Assembly: GCA_900548855.1 (NCBI GenBank)
Contig: URMF01000046.1
Span: forward strand, 1 to 28,481
Direction: 5' to 3'
DNA: 28,481 bases
Origin: an uncultured Eubacteriales bacterium
GTDB lineage: Bacteria > Bacillota > Clostridia > Lachnospirales > Lachnospiraceae
Shown here: piece by piece, positions 7,180 through 14,487 of the stretch
How the letters are laid out: the number at the start of each line of letters is the position of its first letter
Position numbering within the stretch: the first letter of the stretch is position 1
Made by a program: the position numbers and the translations under genes
Notes under the pieces: generated by a model
Databases searched by the model: none
What the model was told of the DNA's origin: nothing
What the model saw: only the letters and a program-made list of their open reading frames with translations

Positions 7180-7632
7180 TCAGACCAACTGATAAATTTG
7201 CTTCAGCAGGCAGACTGCATCCTCAAAACCCTGGTAATAAGCTGTTTTCCCATACAAAGAGCTTCTATTATTACAAGCCGACAAGGCATCATCCACCACA
7301 AACCACTGTTCCCTGCTCAATCCGATGTCATCTATTTTCTTTATTTTCCTTCTGGTTTCCATATTGATTTTCTGATAATTCTCATCTTTTAAAACCCTCT
7401 TCTCCAGCACCGCTTCAATACGTGTCTCAATAAACAGCTTAAGCATGGAGCTCTGGTCTTCTGTTATACTGCTTTCTTTCCCCTGCCTCCAAGAGAACGC
7501 CTCTTTCCTATATTGGGTGTCTCCACATTCGTTATCCTTGAATAACTGCACTTCAACTAATGTACCAGTTTCAAAGTAAATGCAGTCATAGCTGACTATA
7601 TTTTCCGAAAAATTTTTATCCAACCTGTTCAT
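7180..7632 (-). CDS. Hypothetical 150-aa protein divergent from the XRE regulator
   Basis: Not recognised with confidence. The product is soluble and mixed-charge, with no signal or TM segment. The N-terminal third looks beta-rich (YDCIYFETGTLVEVQLFKD), the middle is helical and basic (RIEAVLEKRVLK, METRRKIKKIDD), and the C terminus has AYYQGFEDAVCLLKQIYQL, whose helix pattern loosely recalls small clostridial helical proteins such as DUF6809; this is only an impression. ATG 7630-7632 has GGAAAGG just upstream. A strong sigma-A-type promoter (TTGACA, 17 nt, TAATAT) precedes it, so it is probably expressed, and the divergent arrangement suggests control by the XRE regulator. Confidence 0.65.
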   Translation of the reverse strand: MNRLDKNFSENIVSYDCIYFETGTLVEVQLFKDNECGDTQYRKEAFSWRQGKESSITEDQSSMLKLFIETRIEAVLEKRVLKDENYQKINMETRRKIKKIDDIGLSREQWFVVDDALSACNNRSSLYGKTAYYQGFEDAVCLLKQIYQLV

Positions 7633-7704
7633 CCGCCTTTCCTTTCTTTTTTCTAACTTATATGTTTCTGATTTACATGCACACTATATTTTCCTTTTAG
7701 CAAC

Positions 7705-7733
7705 ATATTAATACCTTAAAGATATTTTGTCAA
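7705..7733 (-). promoter_or_regulatory. Strong sigma-A-type promoter for the 150-aa gene
   Basis: On the minus strand TTGACA (7728-7733, perfect -35) is separated by exactly 17 nt from TAATAT (7705-7710, 4 of 6 to TATAAT). The predicted start near 7698 leaves a leader of about 65 nt. A 7-bp palindrome CTTAAAG lies in the spacer (7715-7721) and another just upstream of the -35 (7745-7751), 30 bp apart. Confidence 0.7.
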
Positions 7734-7761
7734 TGTTTTTGTTTCTTAAAGCTACTTTTTC

Positions 7762-7790
7762 TTGACTAATATTTTCTTCTATGCTAATTT
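7762..7790 (+). promoter_or_regulatory. Candidate promoter of the XRE regulator
   Basis: TTGACT (7762-7767) is followed after 17 nt by TAATTT (7785-7790). The -35 is good (5 of 6), the -10 weak (3 of 6). A transcript starting near 7797 would have a very short leader with the GGAGG at 7800-7804. A better -10-like box, TATGAT (7792-7797), has the wrong spacing to this -35. Confidence 0.35.
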
Positions 7791-7812
7791 TTATGATATG
7801 GAGGTAAATAAT

Positions 7813-8193
7813 TTGAACGAACGGGTAAAAAAATTAAGAAAAACTCTTGGTTTGACTCTTGAAAAATTCGGAGCGAAGCTAGGTGTTGGAAAAACGGCTA
7901 TTAACAAAATTGAGAATGGAACCAATTCTTTAACTGAGCAAATGATTATATCTATATGTAATATTAGCTGGAATGGACAGTTTGTAAGTGAACAATGGCT
8001 TAGAACCGGCGAGGGTAATATGTTTTCAGACATTTCAGATAATGAAGCATATTTCAATGCTGCTACAGATTTAAGCAGTGACCCTTTGATTGTCTCTGCC
8101 CTTATTGAATACCAACGACTTACGGATAAAGAAAAAGCAGTAATCAGCCAATATGCTATATCCATATTAAACAGATTAAAGGAATATGAGTAA
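7813..8193 (+). CDS. XRE-family helix-turn-helix transcriptional regulator
   Basis: A 126-aa DNA-binding protein and the only clear plus-strand gene. Residues about 5-60 form an XRE/Cro-C1-type HTH (NERVKKLRKTLGLTLEKFG, then VGKTAINKIENGTNSL). The following SEQWLRTGEGNMF (60-71 region) is a block common in clostridial phage- and island-type repressors, linking to a C-terminal helical part (LIVSALIEYQRLTDKEKAVISQYAISIL) likely used for dimerisation. Start: TTG at 7813-7815 lies 8 nt after GGAGG (7800-7804); an ATG at 7798-7800 overlaps that Shine-Dalgarno and a more upstream TTG lies in the promoter, so the TTG at 7813 is chosen. It is divergent from the 150-aa gene and convergent with tsf. 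Probably a local autoregulator of the island. Confidence 0.88.
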   Translation: MNERVKKLRKTLGLTLEKFGAKLGVGKTAINKIENGTNSLTEQMIISICNISWNGQFVSEQWLRTGEGNMFSDISDNEAYFNAATDLSSDPLIVSALIEYQRLTDKEKAVISQYAISILNRLKEYE

Positions 8194-8248
8194 TTTCATA
8201 TTTACTAACCATATTTTAATTATTCAACTCTTCTCCCAAGAACGCAAA

Positions 8249-8288
8249 AACCCCTGAAAATGCCCATTTCATTGGATTTTCAGGGGTT
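8249..8288 (-). terminator. Strong terminator after tsf, possibly bidirectional
   Basis: A perfect 13-bp stem (arms 8249-8261 and 8276-8288) with a 14-nt loop. On the minus strand it is followed by TTTTTGCG and lies about 60 nt after the tsf stop. On the plus strand, 55 nt after the XRE gene, the stem is followed by a weaker T-rich stretch, so it may also stop that transcript. Confidence 0.9.
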
Positions 8289-8347
8289 CATAGTTATTTT
8301 TATTCAGAAATCTACTGATTCATCTGTGTCCTGCGGACTTGATTCAC

Positions 8348-9286
8348 CTAGTTTCCAGCCATCTGTGCTGCAACCTCAGCCGCAAAATCCTCGTTTTTCT
8401 TCTCAAGACCTTCACCTGTCTCAAAACGAACAAATTTCTTGAGAACAACAGGAGAACCAACCTCCTTAGAAACAGCCTCTAAATATTTGGCAACGGTCTC
8501 TTTGTTTTCAGCCTTAACATACTCCTGCTCTAATAAGCAGACTTCTTTTAATTCCTTGTTAAGACGACCCATAATCATCTTCTCAATAATATTCTCCGGC
8601 TTGCTTGCATTCTTCGGGTCATTCTTAGCCTGAGCCATTAAGATTTCCTTCTCATGCTCCTTGTAATCCTCTGGTACCTCATCTGTTGAAACATACTTTG
8701 GATTCAAAGCTGCAATCTGCATAGCCACATTCTTAAGTGCTTCCTTTACTGTCTCAGAGTTTGACTCTGTCTTAGCCTCTACTAAAACGCCAATCTTGCC
8801 ACCTGCGTGAATATAAGAAACAACGATGCCATCCTCGGAAACAATCTTCTCAAATCTTCTGATATTCATGTTCTCACCAATTTTGGCAATCATTGCTGCT
8901 AATTTTTCCTGAACGGTCATGGAAGTATCAACTGCCCAAGGCTCCTCTTTAAATGCCTCAATGTCAGCTGCATCTGAATCAGCTGCCTGCTCTGCAACTT
9001 CCTTAACAAAAGTCTGGAATACTTCATTCTTTGCAACAAAATCTGTCTCTGCATTTACTTCTACGATTGCGGCTGTCTTATCCCCATCTTTAATGGTAGT
9101 AGCCACAATACCTTCAGCTGCAATTCTTCCTGCCTTTTTCTGTGCAGTTGCAAGTCCCTTCTCGCGTAAGAATTCAACTGCTTTATCGAAATCACCATCA
9201 GTCTCGGTAAGTGCCTTCTTACAATCCATCATACCGGCACCGGTCTGCTCTCTTAATTCTTTTACCATACTTGCTGTAATAGCCAT
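8348..9286 (-). CDS. tsf: Translation elongation factor Ts
   Basis: Guanine nucleotide exchange factor for EF-Tu. The N terminus has the UBA-like domain (MVKELREQTGAGMMDCKKAL, residues 7-26), followed by VEVNAETDFVAKN with the TDFV motif (81-84) that contacts EF-Tu. A duplicated core domain follows with IRRFEKIV and VGVLVEA-like strands. Length is 312 aa, normal for Firmicutes. ATG 9284-9286 has GGAGGATAATT upstream. The gap to rpsB is 16 nt, so they form the usual rpsB-tsf unit, ending at the stem-loop 60 nt downstream. Confidence 0.98.
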   Translation of the reverse strand: MAITASMVKELREQTGAGMMDCKKALTETDGDFDKAVEFLREKGLATAQKKAGRIAAEGIVATTIKDGDKTAAIVEVNAETDFVAKNEVFQTFVKEVAEQAADSDAADIEAFKEEPWAVDTSMTVQEKLAAMIAKIGENMNIRRFEKIVSEDGIVVSYIHAGGKIGVLVEAKTESNSETVKEALKNVAMQIAALNPKYVSTDEVPEDYKEHEKEILMAQAKNDPKNASKPENIIEKMIMGRLNKELKEVCLLEQEYVKAENKETVAKYLEAVSKEVGSPVVLKKFVRFETGEGLEKKNEDFAAEVAAQMAGN

Positions 9287-9302
9287 TTATAATTATCCTC
9301 CA

Positions 9303-10040
9303 TTATTCTTCAACTGTCTCTTCTGCTTCAGCAGCTGTCTCTTCTACTTCAGCATCCACACCCTGATTTGCCTCAATAACAGCATCTGCCATCTTTGCAA
9401 CGATTAACTTAACTGCACGAATTGCATCATCGTTACCAGGAATTACATAATCTAACTCCTCCGGGTCACAGTTTGTATCAGCAATACCAACTAAAGGAAT
9501 TCCTAAAGAATGTGCCTCCTGAACACAAATTCTCTCCTTACGTGGATCAACAACAAAAATCATATCCGGAGCACCGCCCATTTCCTTGATACCACCTAAA
9601 TTCTTCTGAAGCTTATCCATTTCCTTTTTAATATTAATAACTTCTTTCTTTGGAAGTACGTCAAAGGTTCCGTCCTCTTCCATCTGCTCATATTTCTTCA
9701 AGGTTGCAATACGGGTTTCAATGGTCTTCCAGTTGGTAAGCATACCACCTAACCATCTCTCGTTTACATAGAACATTCCACATCTCTCAGCCTCTGACTT
9801 AACAGAATCCTGTGCCTGCTTCTTTGTTCCCACAAATAAAATCTTTCCACCCTCAGCAGCACACTTCTTAATTGCCTCGTAAGCTTCATCTACCTTGCCA
9901 ACTGACTTCTGTAAGTCGATAATGTAGATACCATTACGCTCCGTGTAAATGTACTCAGCCATTTTAGGGTTCCATCTTCTTGTCTGGTGTCCGAAATGTA
10001 CACCTGCTTCCAATAACTGCTTCATTGAAATAACGCTCAT
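9303..10040 (-). CDS. rpsB: 30S ribosomal protein S2
   Basis: Small-subunit protein required for binding of S1 and tRNA-site architecture. The 245-aa product starts MSVISMKQLLEAGVHFGHQT and contains RRWNPKMAEYIYTERNGIYI, IDLQKSV, FVGTKKQAQDSV, NERWLGGMLTNWKT and DTNCDPEELDYVIPGNDDA, all classic S2 blocks. The last about 18 residues are an acidic tail (Glu/Ala-rich). ATG 10038-10040 has AGGAGG 6 nt upstream. It is followed at 16 nt by tsf. In Bacillus rpsB also follows swrB, as here. Confidence 0.98.
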   Translation of the reverse strand: MSVISMKQLLEAGVHFGHQTRRWNPKMAEYIYTERNGIYIIDLQKSVGKVDEAYEAIKKCAAEGGKILFVGTKKQAQDSVKSEAERCGMFYVNERWLGGMLTNWKTIETRIATLKKYEQMEEDGTFDVLPKKEVINIKKEMDKLQKNLGGIKEMGGAPDMIFVVDPRKERICVQEAHSLGIPLVGIADTNCDPEELDYVIPGNDDAIRAVKLIVAKMADAVIEANQGVDAEVEETAAEAEETVEE

Positions 10041-10163
10041 AATTTACCTCCTGGTTTTTACCTCCAACGGTTTCTGATTCCAAAAACAAATCTATAACAT
10101 GCGTTTCTGATTATAAATCTGCACCATTTTGGGAAATTCACCGCTGTGTATTATTTTTTACCG
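10041..10163 (-). promoter_or_regulatory. rpsB leader RNA with tandem Shine-Dalgarno-like boxes and direct repeat
   Basis: The predicted 5' UTR of rpsB is about 120 nt. It holds two GGAGGTA boxes (10045-10051, the functional one, and 10059-10065) and a 10-nt direct repeat AATCAGAAAC (minus strand; 10070-10079 and 10103-10112). Leader-mediated autoregulation by S2 is known in several bacteria, but I do not recognise a described S2 leader fold here. Confidence 0.4.
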
Positions 10164-10169
10164 AGTGGT

Positions 10170-10198
10170 ATTATATCACAAGAAATCAAATACCACAA
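10170..10198 (-). promoter_or_regulatory. Extended -10 promoter of rpsB-tsf
   Basis: On the minus strand TTGTGG (10193-10198), 17 nt, then TATAAT (10170-10175) with TG one base upstream of the -10. A consensus extended -10 plus a partial -35 fits a strong housekeeping sigma-A promoter. Predicted start near 10163. Confidence 0.75.
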
Positions 10199-10248
10199 GG
10201 ATTTTTTATATTTTCTGATGAAAGCTCATCCAAACCTCTATACCGTTT

Positions 10249-10803
10249 CTATAACGGGTCAGAAATTGCCTCTGCAATCTCCGCATAGCTCATTCCTTTT
10301 TTCAACCTATGTGTTCCAACCCGAATCCGGCTGGCATACCCATTTTCCACTAAATAAGTGTCAAACTCGGATGCATCGCTAATCATTCCAAGCTCCTGCA
10401 GCCTCTGGCATACCGGATAAGAGGAAGCGCCTCTTTCTATTGTAAGCTCCACCGTTTCCTTTTTAGAGCTTTTTTCATCTTCTGTATTTTTTTCTGTAGT
10501 CTTTTCCTCCTCTGTAGTCTGTTCCTGCTCAGTTGCGGACTCCTTTTCTGTGGTCTCCTTTTGAGAAGAAGCAGCATCTTCACTGTCAGGCTTTGAAGTC
10601 TCCTGTTCCGAAGTATTTTCTTTCTCTTTTAACAAATCACCTATCTGATTCTCCGGTTCGGTCATTCCCAGCTTTTTCGCTCTTTCTATAATCTCCGCAT
10701 CCGTCATTTGACCGGATACCTCTCCTTGAAATGCCATCAGACATACAATCGATGCAAATATAATTCCAACTCCTAAACCTCTTAAAAAATACTTGAATTT
10801 CAT
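10249..10803 (-). CDS. Membrane-anchored MltG/YceG-like protein lacking the transglycosylase domain
   Basis: The 184-aa product has a short basic end and one TM segment (about 5-27), then VSGQMTDAEIIERAKKLGM, a Glu/Thr/Ser/Lys-rich linker (about 60-116), and a C-terminal module (118-184: VELTIERGASSYPVCQRLQELGMI, SRIRVGTHRLKKGMSYAEIAEAI) that resembles the LysM-like first subdomain of endolytic transglycosylase MltG. MltG is about 340 aa; the catalytic Glu domain is absent, so this is more likely a wall- or membrane-associated binding protein than an enzyme. ATG 10801-10803 lies 2 nt after the SwrB-like stop with its AAGGAG inside that gene. Last gene of the motility cluster; no clear terminator follows before rpsB. 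Confidence 0.75.
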   Translation of the reverse strand: MKFKYFLRGLGVGIIFASIVCLMAFQGEVSGQMTDAEIIERAKKLGMTEPENQIGDLLKEKENTSEQETSKPDSEDAASSQKETTEKESATEQEQTTEEEKTTEKNTEDEKSSKKETVELTIERGASSYPVCQRLQELGMISDASEFDTYLVENGYASRIRVGTHRLKKGMSYAEIAEAISDPL

Positions 10804-10805
10804 TG

Positions 10806-11675
10806 TTATTCTCCTTGGTACAAATCAATCACCAGTTTAACCTCACCTACGCCAAGTCCCAGCTGCTTTGCAATATCAAGAATGCTATTGCCCTTTTTGT
10901 GCATCTCCAGAATAATGTCGTTCGAATTCTCACTATCCTTAAATTCTTCCTCTAGCACCTCATCAAAGTCAAGCTCCGTTTCATCAAGCTCTGCAAACAT
11001 GTCATTTATATTCTGCTCATCTAAAGGCTCCGTAGCAGCTAATTCTTGCTCGATTTCCACATCGGATATGATTTCCGGCATACTCTGCTCCGCTATTGGT
11101 TCTTCAGCTGGTGTCTGTACCAAATCCATTTCCTTTTTCTTCTTAGAAAGAGCAGTCAACTGGTCGATTGCAGATACTTTCTTTTCTGACGGGTTTTCCT
11201 TCTTTCCGTCTTCTCCTTTGAAATCCTCTACGGAAACCATAATATGCTTCTGTGCCTTGGAAATGGTATCCTTGACCTCCCGGTTTACCTCATCCACTGC
11301 CTTCACCGTATTCATGATTTCTTTCTGCTTGTCATCCAGCATACTATACAAAAACATAACTTCTTTATGGTTTTTCTCTATTTCCTCACAAACGGCAACT
11401 GCATAATCTCCCAGTGCAAGGGTTTTCTCGTTTGCCATATTGGAAAGAGATTCATTTGTCTCATATAATATATCTTTTGCCTGATTTGCAATTACATCCT
11501 CTATTTTCCTCCGGATAATCCGAAGCTCACGCTCAGAAAATTCATAATTTTCATCTACTGTGAGTAAATCAACATTAAAGCTGTCCTCCTTTTTTGTGAT
11601 TTTTTCCGAAATAAAGAAACTGGCAATACTTAAAATCAAGCCAATTATTATCATTACGACTACTGAGACTGTCAT
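10806..11675 (-). CDS. SwrB-like (DUF6115-type) membrane protein with coiled coil and C-terminal HTH-like motif
   Basis: Occupies the same place as swrB of Bacillus (between sigD and rpsB). The 289-aa protein has an N-terminal TM helix (about 3-23), a long helical region with coiled-coil character (45-150), an acidic linker rich in Glu/Asp (185-250), and a C-terminal motif (251-286, SNDIILEMHKKGNSILDIAK plus LGVGEVKLVIDLY) like the DUF6115 tail. In B. subtilis SwrB activates flagellar type III secretion through the FliP-containing gate; a similar role is inferred here from position and architecture. Sequence identity outside the C terminus cannot be judged. ATG 11673-11675 has GGAG 6 nt upstream; it follows the 110-aa gene by 15 nt. 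Confidence 0.75.
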   Translation of the reverse strand: MTVSVVVMIIIGLILSIASFFISEKITKKEDSFNVDLLTVDENYEFSERELRIIRRKIEDVIANQAKDILYETNESLSNMANEKTLALGDYAVAVCEEIEKNHKEVMFLYSMLDDKQKEIMNTVKAVDEVNREVKDTISKAQKHIMVSVEDFKGEDGKKENPSEKKVSAIDQLTALSKKKKEMDLVQTPAEEPIAEQSMPEIISDVEIEQELAATEPLDEQNINDMFAELDETELDFDEVLEEEFKDSENSNDIILEMHKKGNSILDIAKQLGLGVGEVKLVIDLYQGE

Positions 11676-11690
11676 TTTATTCTCCTCTTC

Positions 11691-12023
11691 TCATATCTGT
11701 ATATTAATTCTGGGCTGTTTGTCATCGATACTCTGCTTCCCTTTATCCTTCGTTTCTTCTTTGGCATCCTGCCTCCGCTTACGGTTTCTTTTTTGGGGAT
11801 TCCTATAGGTTCCGTTCCCCTCTTCCGATGCATCATACTGATATTCTGCAAATTCGTTTGCATCCTTCTTAATAACCGTTTCACTGTTATGTTTTACTTC
11901 CTTTGCCACTTCCTTCGCCGCATTTACATTCTCATTAACCACTCTCTGGTTTTCTTGCTGCTGGGTATTTCCCAGAGATTCTGTACGCGGTAAAAGCATT
12001 TGCATTTCTATTGGACGTATCAT
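11691..12023 (-). CDS. Small disordered protein of the motility operon, function unknown
   Basis: The 110-aa product begins MIRPIEMQMLLPRTESLGNTQQ, an unusually distinctive start that I recall from similarly placed small genes of clostridial flagellar operons, then becomes Glu/Asn/Lys-rich with no membrane segment. It has NGTYRNPQKRNRKRRQ (basic) near residues 69-84 and a polar tail ending in PRINIQI. It may act as a short adaptor between FapA and SwrB-like neighbours, but no function is known to me. ATG 12021-12023 has GGGGTG 5-6 nt upstream; the gene lies 40 nt after fapA and 15 nt before the SwrB-like gene, so co-transcription is likely. Confidence 0.75.
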   Translation of the reverse strand: MIRPIEMQMLLPRTESLGNTQQQENQRVVNENVNAAKEVAKEVKHNSETVIKKDANEFAEYQYDASEEGNGTYRNPQKRNRKRRQDAKEETKDKGKQSIDDKQPRINIQI

Positions 12024-12063
12024 ACTAACACCCCATCTGTCTTATTATCATTTCTTTCTCTGG

Positions 12064-13665
12064 CTATACCGGCAGGCTTACCACATCTGCTTCGGACATG
12101 CGGAACTGGCATCTGCTCAAGACATCCTTTATCGGATAAACACGGTTGGAGATAATAAGCGTTACACCCGGATAAATCGTGTGGTTCGCAACAATGCGCC
12201 CATCTGTGTTATTTTCTATTTCCTGCTTTAAGAACATATATTCAGCAGAATCTTTTTCCAGCTCCTCACTCAGCTTCTTAAAATCAGCCCCTGCCTGTTT
12301 CGCCATGGTAATCTGGATTGGAAGAAGCTTATGTCCCTCTAACATTTTCTTTTTAAACATTTCCAACATCTGCCGACTCTCCAGCTGCTTATCTTGCTTC
12401 TCTTTTATAATTGCCGCCAGTTCCTTGAACCGCTTCATTACATCCGGTTCTACACCAACCTTTAAGTTGGTTGCTGTATTCATTTTATTGCCAAATACAC
12501 TGGCTTCAATCCGTTTTCCTGCACATACATTTCCACCAATCAAAAAACCCTTTCGCCCACTGACGATGACGGAATCGCCCGCAATTAAATTGGAGTGCAG
12601 ACTGGAACCGGTATTGATTGTATGTCCGGCTTTTGCATTACAGCTTTCCATAAATTTTGTGACGATATCGTTTCCTGCCTGAAGGCTTCCTTTTCCCATC
12701 CCTTGGACACCACGCTTCAACACGATATTTCCTCCGGCAATTAAAACAGCCCCTTCCACCACACCATTTACTTCAATATCTCCGCTTGCCTCAATGGTAA
12801 AGCCAGTACGTACATTACCGGTTATAAACACGTTACCGGTATAATGAATATCTCCTGTAGAGGTATCCACATCCGCCGGCACCGTATAAGTATTGGAAAC
12901 AAATACGGTATCTCCTTCTAATTTCACATCGCCATTTACTTCGGAATATAATTTTGTCTTATCCTCGGATAACTGAATATTTCTTCCGAATTTTAGTACT
13001 GCCCTCTGTACCTTGGATGGATAAACAACATTACCAAATATATCTTTTCCCGGCTCACCTTCTGACTCCGGAATTAACTCTGCCAGTAAATCTCCCTCTT
13101 TTACGCTGGTAAACAGGTTAAGTTCATGAAAATCAACGCTGCCGTCTTCTAACAATTTCGGTTTTGCTGTAGGTGTCGTGTTAAACTGATACACTATCCT
13201 TGCATTCTTTCCTGGAACTACTGCTTTTCCCTTGGCAATCGGAATATCCCGGCAATACTGTTTTGCCACCAGGCATGCCTTCAAAACCTTAGGTGAAATA
13301 CCGTAGATTACTTTCGCTTTTGTAAGCTCATCTAAAATGTCTTGTTCCGACATATAGTCACCATTTTTTGACGGCGGATAAAACCGGATGAAAGCCATCA
13401 TTTTATCATCTGAAATACGAATCTTTGCCATCTCTTTCACCTCAGGAACCCTATTGAATGTTACAAACAGGTCAACCTCCTGTGATGCCTCTGATATCCT
13501 CTTGTTTAACTCAGGCAACTGATAATCATGAATACCGCATTTTTCTAAATATTCTGCAAGTTCCTGGGTTGCTACCTTTTTACCACCGTCTTTCTCAGGA
13601 TAAATATGAACATACACGCCGTTTTCCCGGATATCCAGTTGAAAAAATCCATTTGTATATTTCAT
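12064..13665 (-). CDS. fapA: FapA-family protein (DUF342), flagellar assembly protein A
   Basis: A 533-aa DUF342 protein. The N-terminal domain (to about 160) includes SEQDILDELTKAKVIYGI; then AVVPGKNARIVYQF, a family landmark, and ELIPESEGEPGKDIFGNVV. The middle (about 230-400) is a right-handed beta-helix with short Gly/Val repeats (GDIHYTGNVFITGNV, GDIEVNGVVEGAVLIAGGNI), structurally related to bactofilins. The C-terminal third is a Lys/Glu-rich coiled coil ending with a beta-strand cap. FapA proteins are membrane-associated in some bacteria (Vibrio FapA binds glucose-PTS EIIA and affects FlhF-dependent assembly), but their role in clostridia is open. Start: ATG 13663-13665, 6-7 nt after AGGAG, is better than the ATG at 13681-13683. 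It follows sigD by 43 nt. Confidence 0.88.
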   Translation of the reverse strand: MKYTNGFFQLDIRENGVYVHIYPEKDGGKKVATQELAEYLEKCGIHDYQLPELNKRISEASQEVDLFVTFNRVPEVKEMAKIRISDDKMMAFIRFYPPSKNGDYMSEQDILDELTKAKVIYGISPKVLKACLVAKQYCRDIPIAKGKAVVPGKNARIVYQFNTTPTAKPKLLEDGSVDFHELNLFTSVKEGDLLAELIPESEGEPGKDIFGNVVYPSKVQRAVLKFGRNIQLSEDKTKLYSEVNGDVKLEGDTVFVSNTYTVPADVDTSTGDIHYTGNVFITGNVRTGFTIEASGDIEVNGVVEGAVLIAGGNIVLKRGVQGMGKGSLQAGNDIVTKFMESCNAKAGHTINTGSSLHSNLIAGDSVIVSGRKGFLIGGNVCAGKRIEASVFGNKMNTATNLKVGVEPDVMKRFKELAAIIKEKQDKQLESRQMLEMFKKKMLEGHKLLPIQITMAKQAGADFKKLSEELEKDSAEYMFLKQEIENNTDGRIVANHTIYPGVTLIISNRVYPIKDVLSRCQFRMSEADVVSLPV

Positions 13666-13708
13666 AATTTGCTCCTTTCTCATATCACATAATAATTACT
13701 GCCAATTA

Positions 13709-14473
13709 TCAACCCATCAGCAATTCAAAATATTTTCCTAAATGCTTTTTCATTTTCTCAAGTGCCTTAGAATGCAACTGGGAAATTCTTGATTCCGATA
13801 CCTCTAAAACACTGGCAACCTCCTTTAAGGTTAATTCCTCATAATAATATAGTAATACGACCTTTTTTTCTTTCTCTGTCAACAATTCCAATGCTTCCAT
13901 GAGCATCCTCTTTTTCTCGTCACGGTCAACAGCCTCCTCCGGTTCCAAATATGTAGTATTCCGGAATTCTTTCACTGTGCCTTCCGCTCCCTGTTCCATA
14001 AATTCATCCAGAGATGCAATGTTGGATATGTTTGCCATGCCTTCCCAGTTCCGATACTCATCCACTGAAATTCCCAATTCCTCTGCAATATCCTTATCCT
14101 TTATGTTAACACCTTTTTCTTTTTCCAGCTTTGCAACGGCATTCTCAATCTGTTTTTGTTTCTGCCGGACAGAACGAGGAATCCAGTCCATTTTACGAAT
14201 CTGATCCAATATAGAGCCACGGATTCGCAAACTTGCGTAAGTTTCAAATTTGATACCTTTGTCATAGTCAAATTTGTCAATGGCATCAATCAAACCGAAC
14301 ACACCATAACTGACCAAATCATCATACTCCACTGTATATCCTAGATACATGTTCAGACGACCAGCTACCAACTTAACCAAAGGAACATATTCTATAATAA
14401 TTTGTTCACGCAGCTTATCGGATTTTGTTTTGATATATTCCTCCCATAGCTTGTTCTTCTTTGCATCGTCCAT
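13709..14473 (-). CDS. sigD: Flagellar/motility sigma factor (sigma-28, FliA/WhiG family)
   Basis: Directs RNA polymerase to late flagellar and chemotaxis promoters. The 254-aa product has region 2 (YVPLVKLVAGRLNMYLGY, DLVSYGVFGLIDAIDKFDY, KFETYASLRIRGSILDQIRK), the FliA-type PRSVRQKQKQIE block, region 3 with IAEELGISVDEYRNW, and region 4 HTH (LLYYYEELTLKEVASVLEVS, ESRISQLHSKAL). Length is normal. ATG 14471-14473 has GAGGTG about 7 nt upstream. Placed after cheD as in Bacillus, with one small extra gene between. No FlgM anti-sigma gene is in the window. Confidence 0.97.
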   Translation of the reverse strand: MDDAKKNKLWEEYIKTKSDKLREQIIIEYVPLVKLVAGRLNMYLGYTVEYDDLVSYGVFGLIDAIDKFDYDKGIKFETYASLRIRGSILDQIRKMDWIPRSVRQKQKQIENAVAKLEKEKGVNIKDKDIAEELGISVDEYRNWEGMANISNIASLDEFMEQGAEGTVKEFRNTTYLEPEEAVDRDEKKRMLMEALELLTEKEKKVVLLYYYEELTLKEVASVLEVSESRISQLHSKALEKMKKHLGKYFELLMG

Positions 14474-14487
14474 TTAACACACCTCTA

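Noticed and set aside
7180..7632. Assignment of the 150-aa protein to DUF6809
   Set aside because: Only the final helix pattern is vaguely similar; the length and N-terminal half do not match what I know of that family.
10230..10256. Hairpin CCGTT/AACGG at the stop of the MltG-like gene as a terminator
   Set aside because: Stem of only 5 bp and no T tract follows on the minus strand.
11672..11884. A 70-codon basic minus-strand frame within the 110-aa gene
   Set aside because: It is a shadow in another frame; the 110-aa frame has the better start, ribosome site and familiar N terminus.
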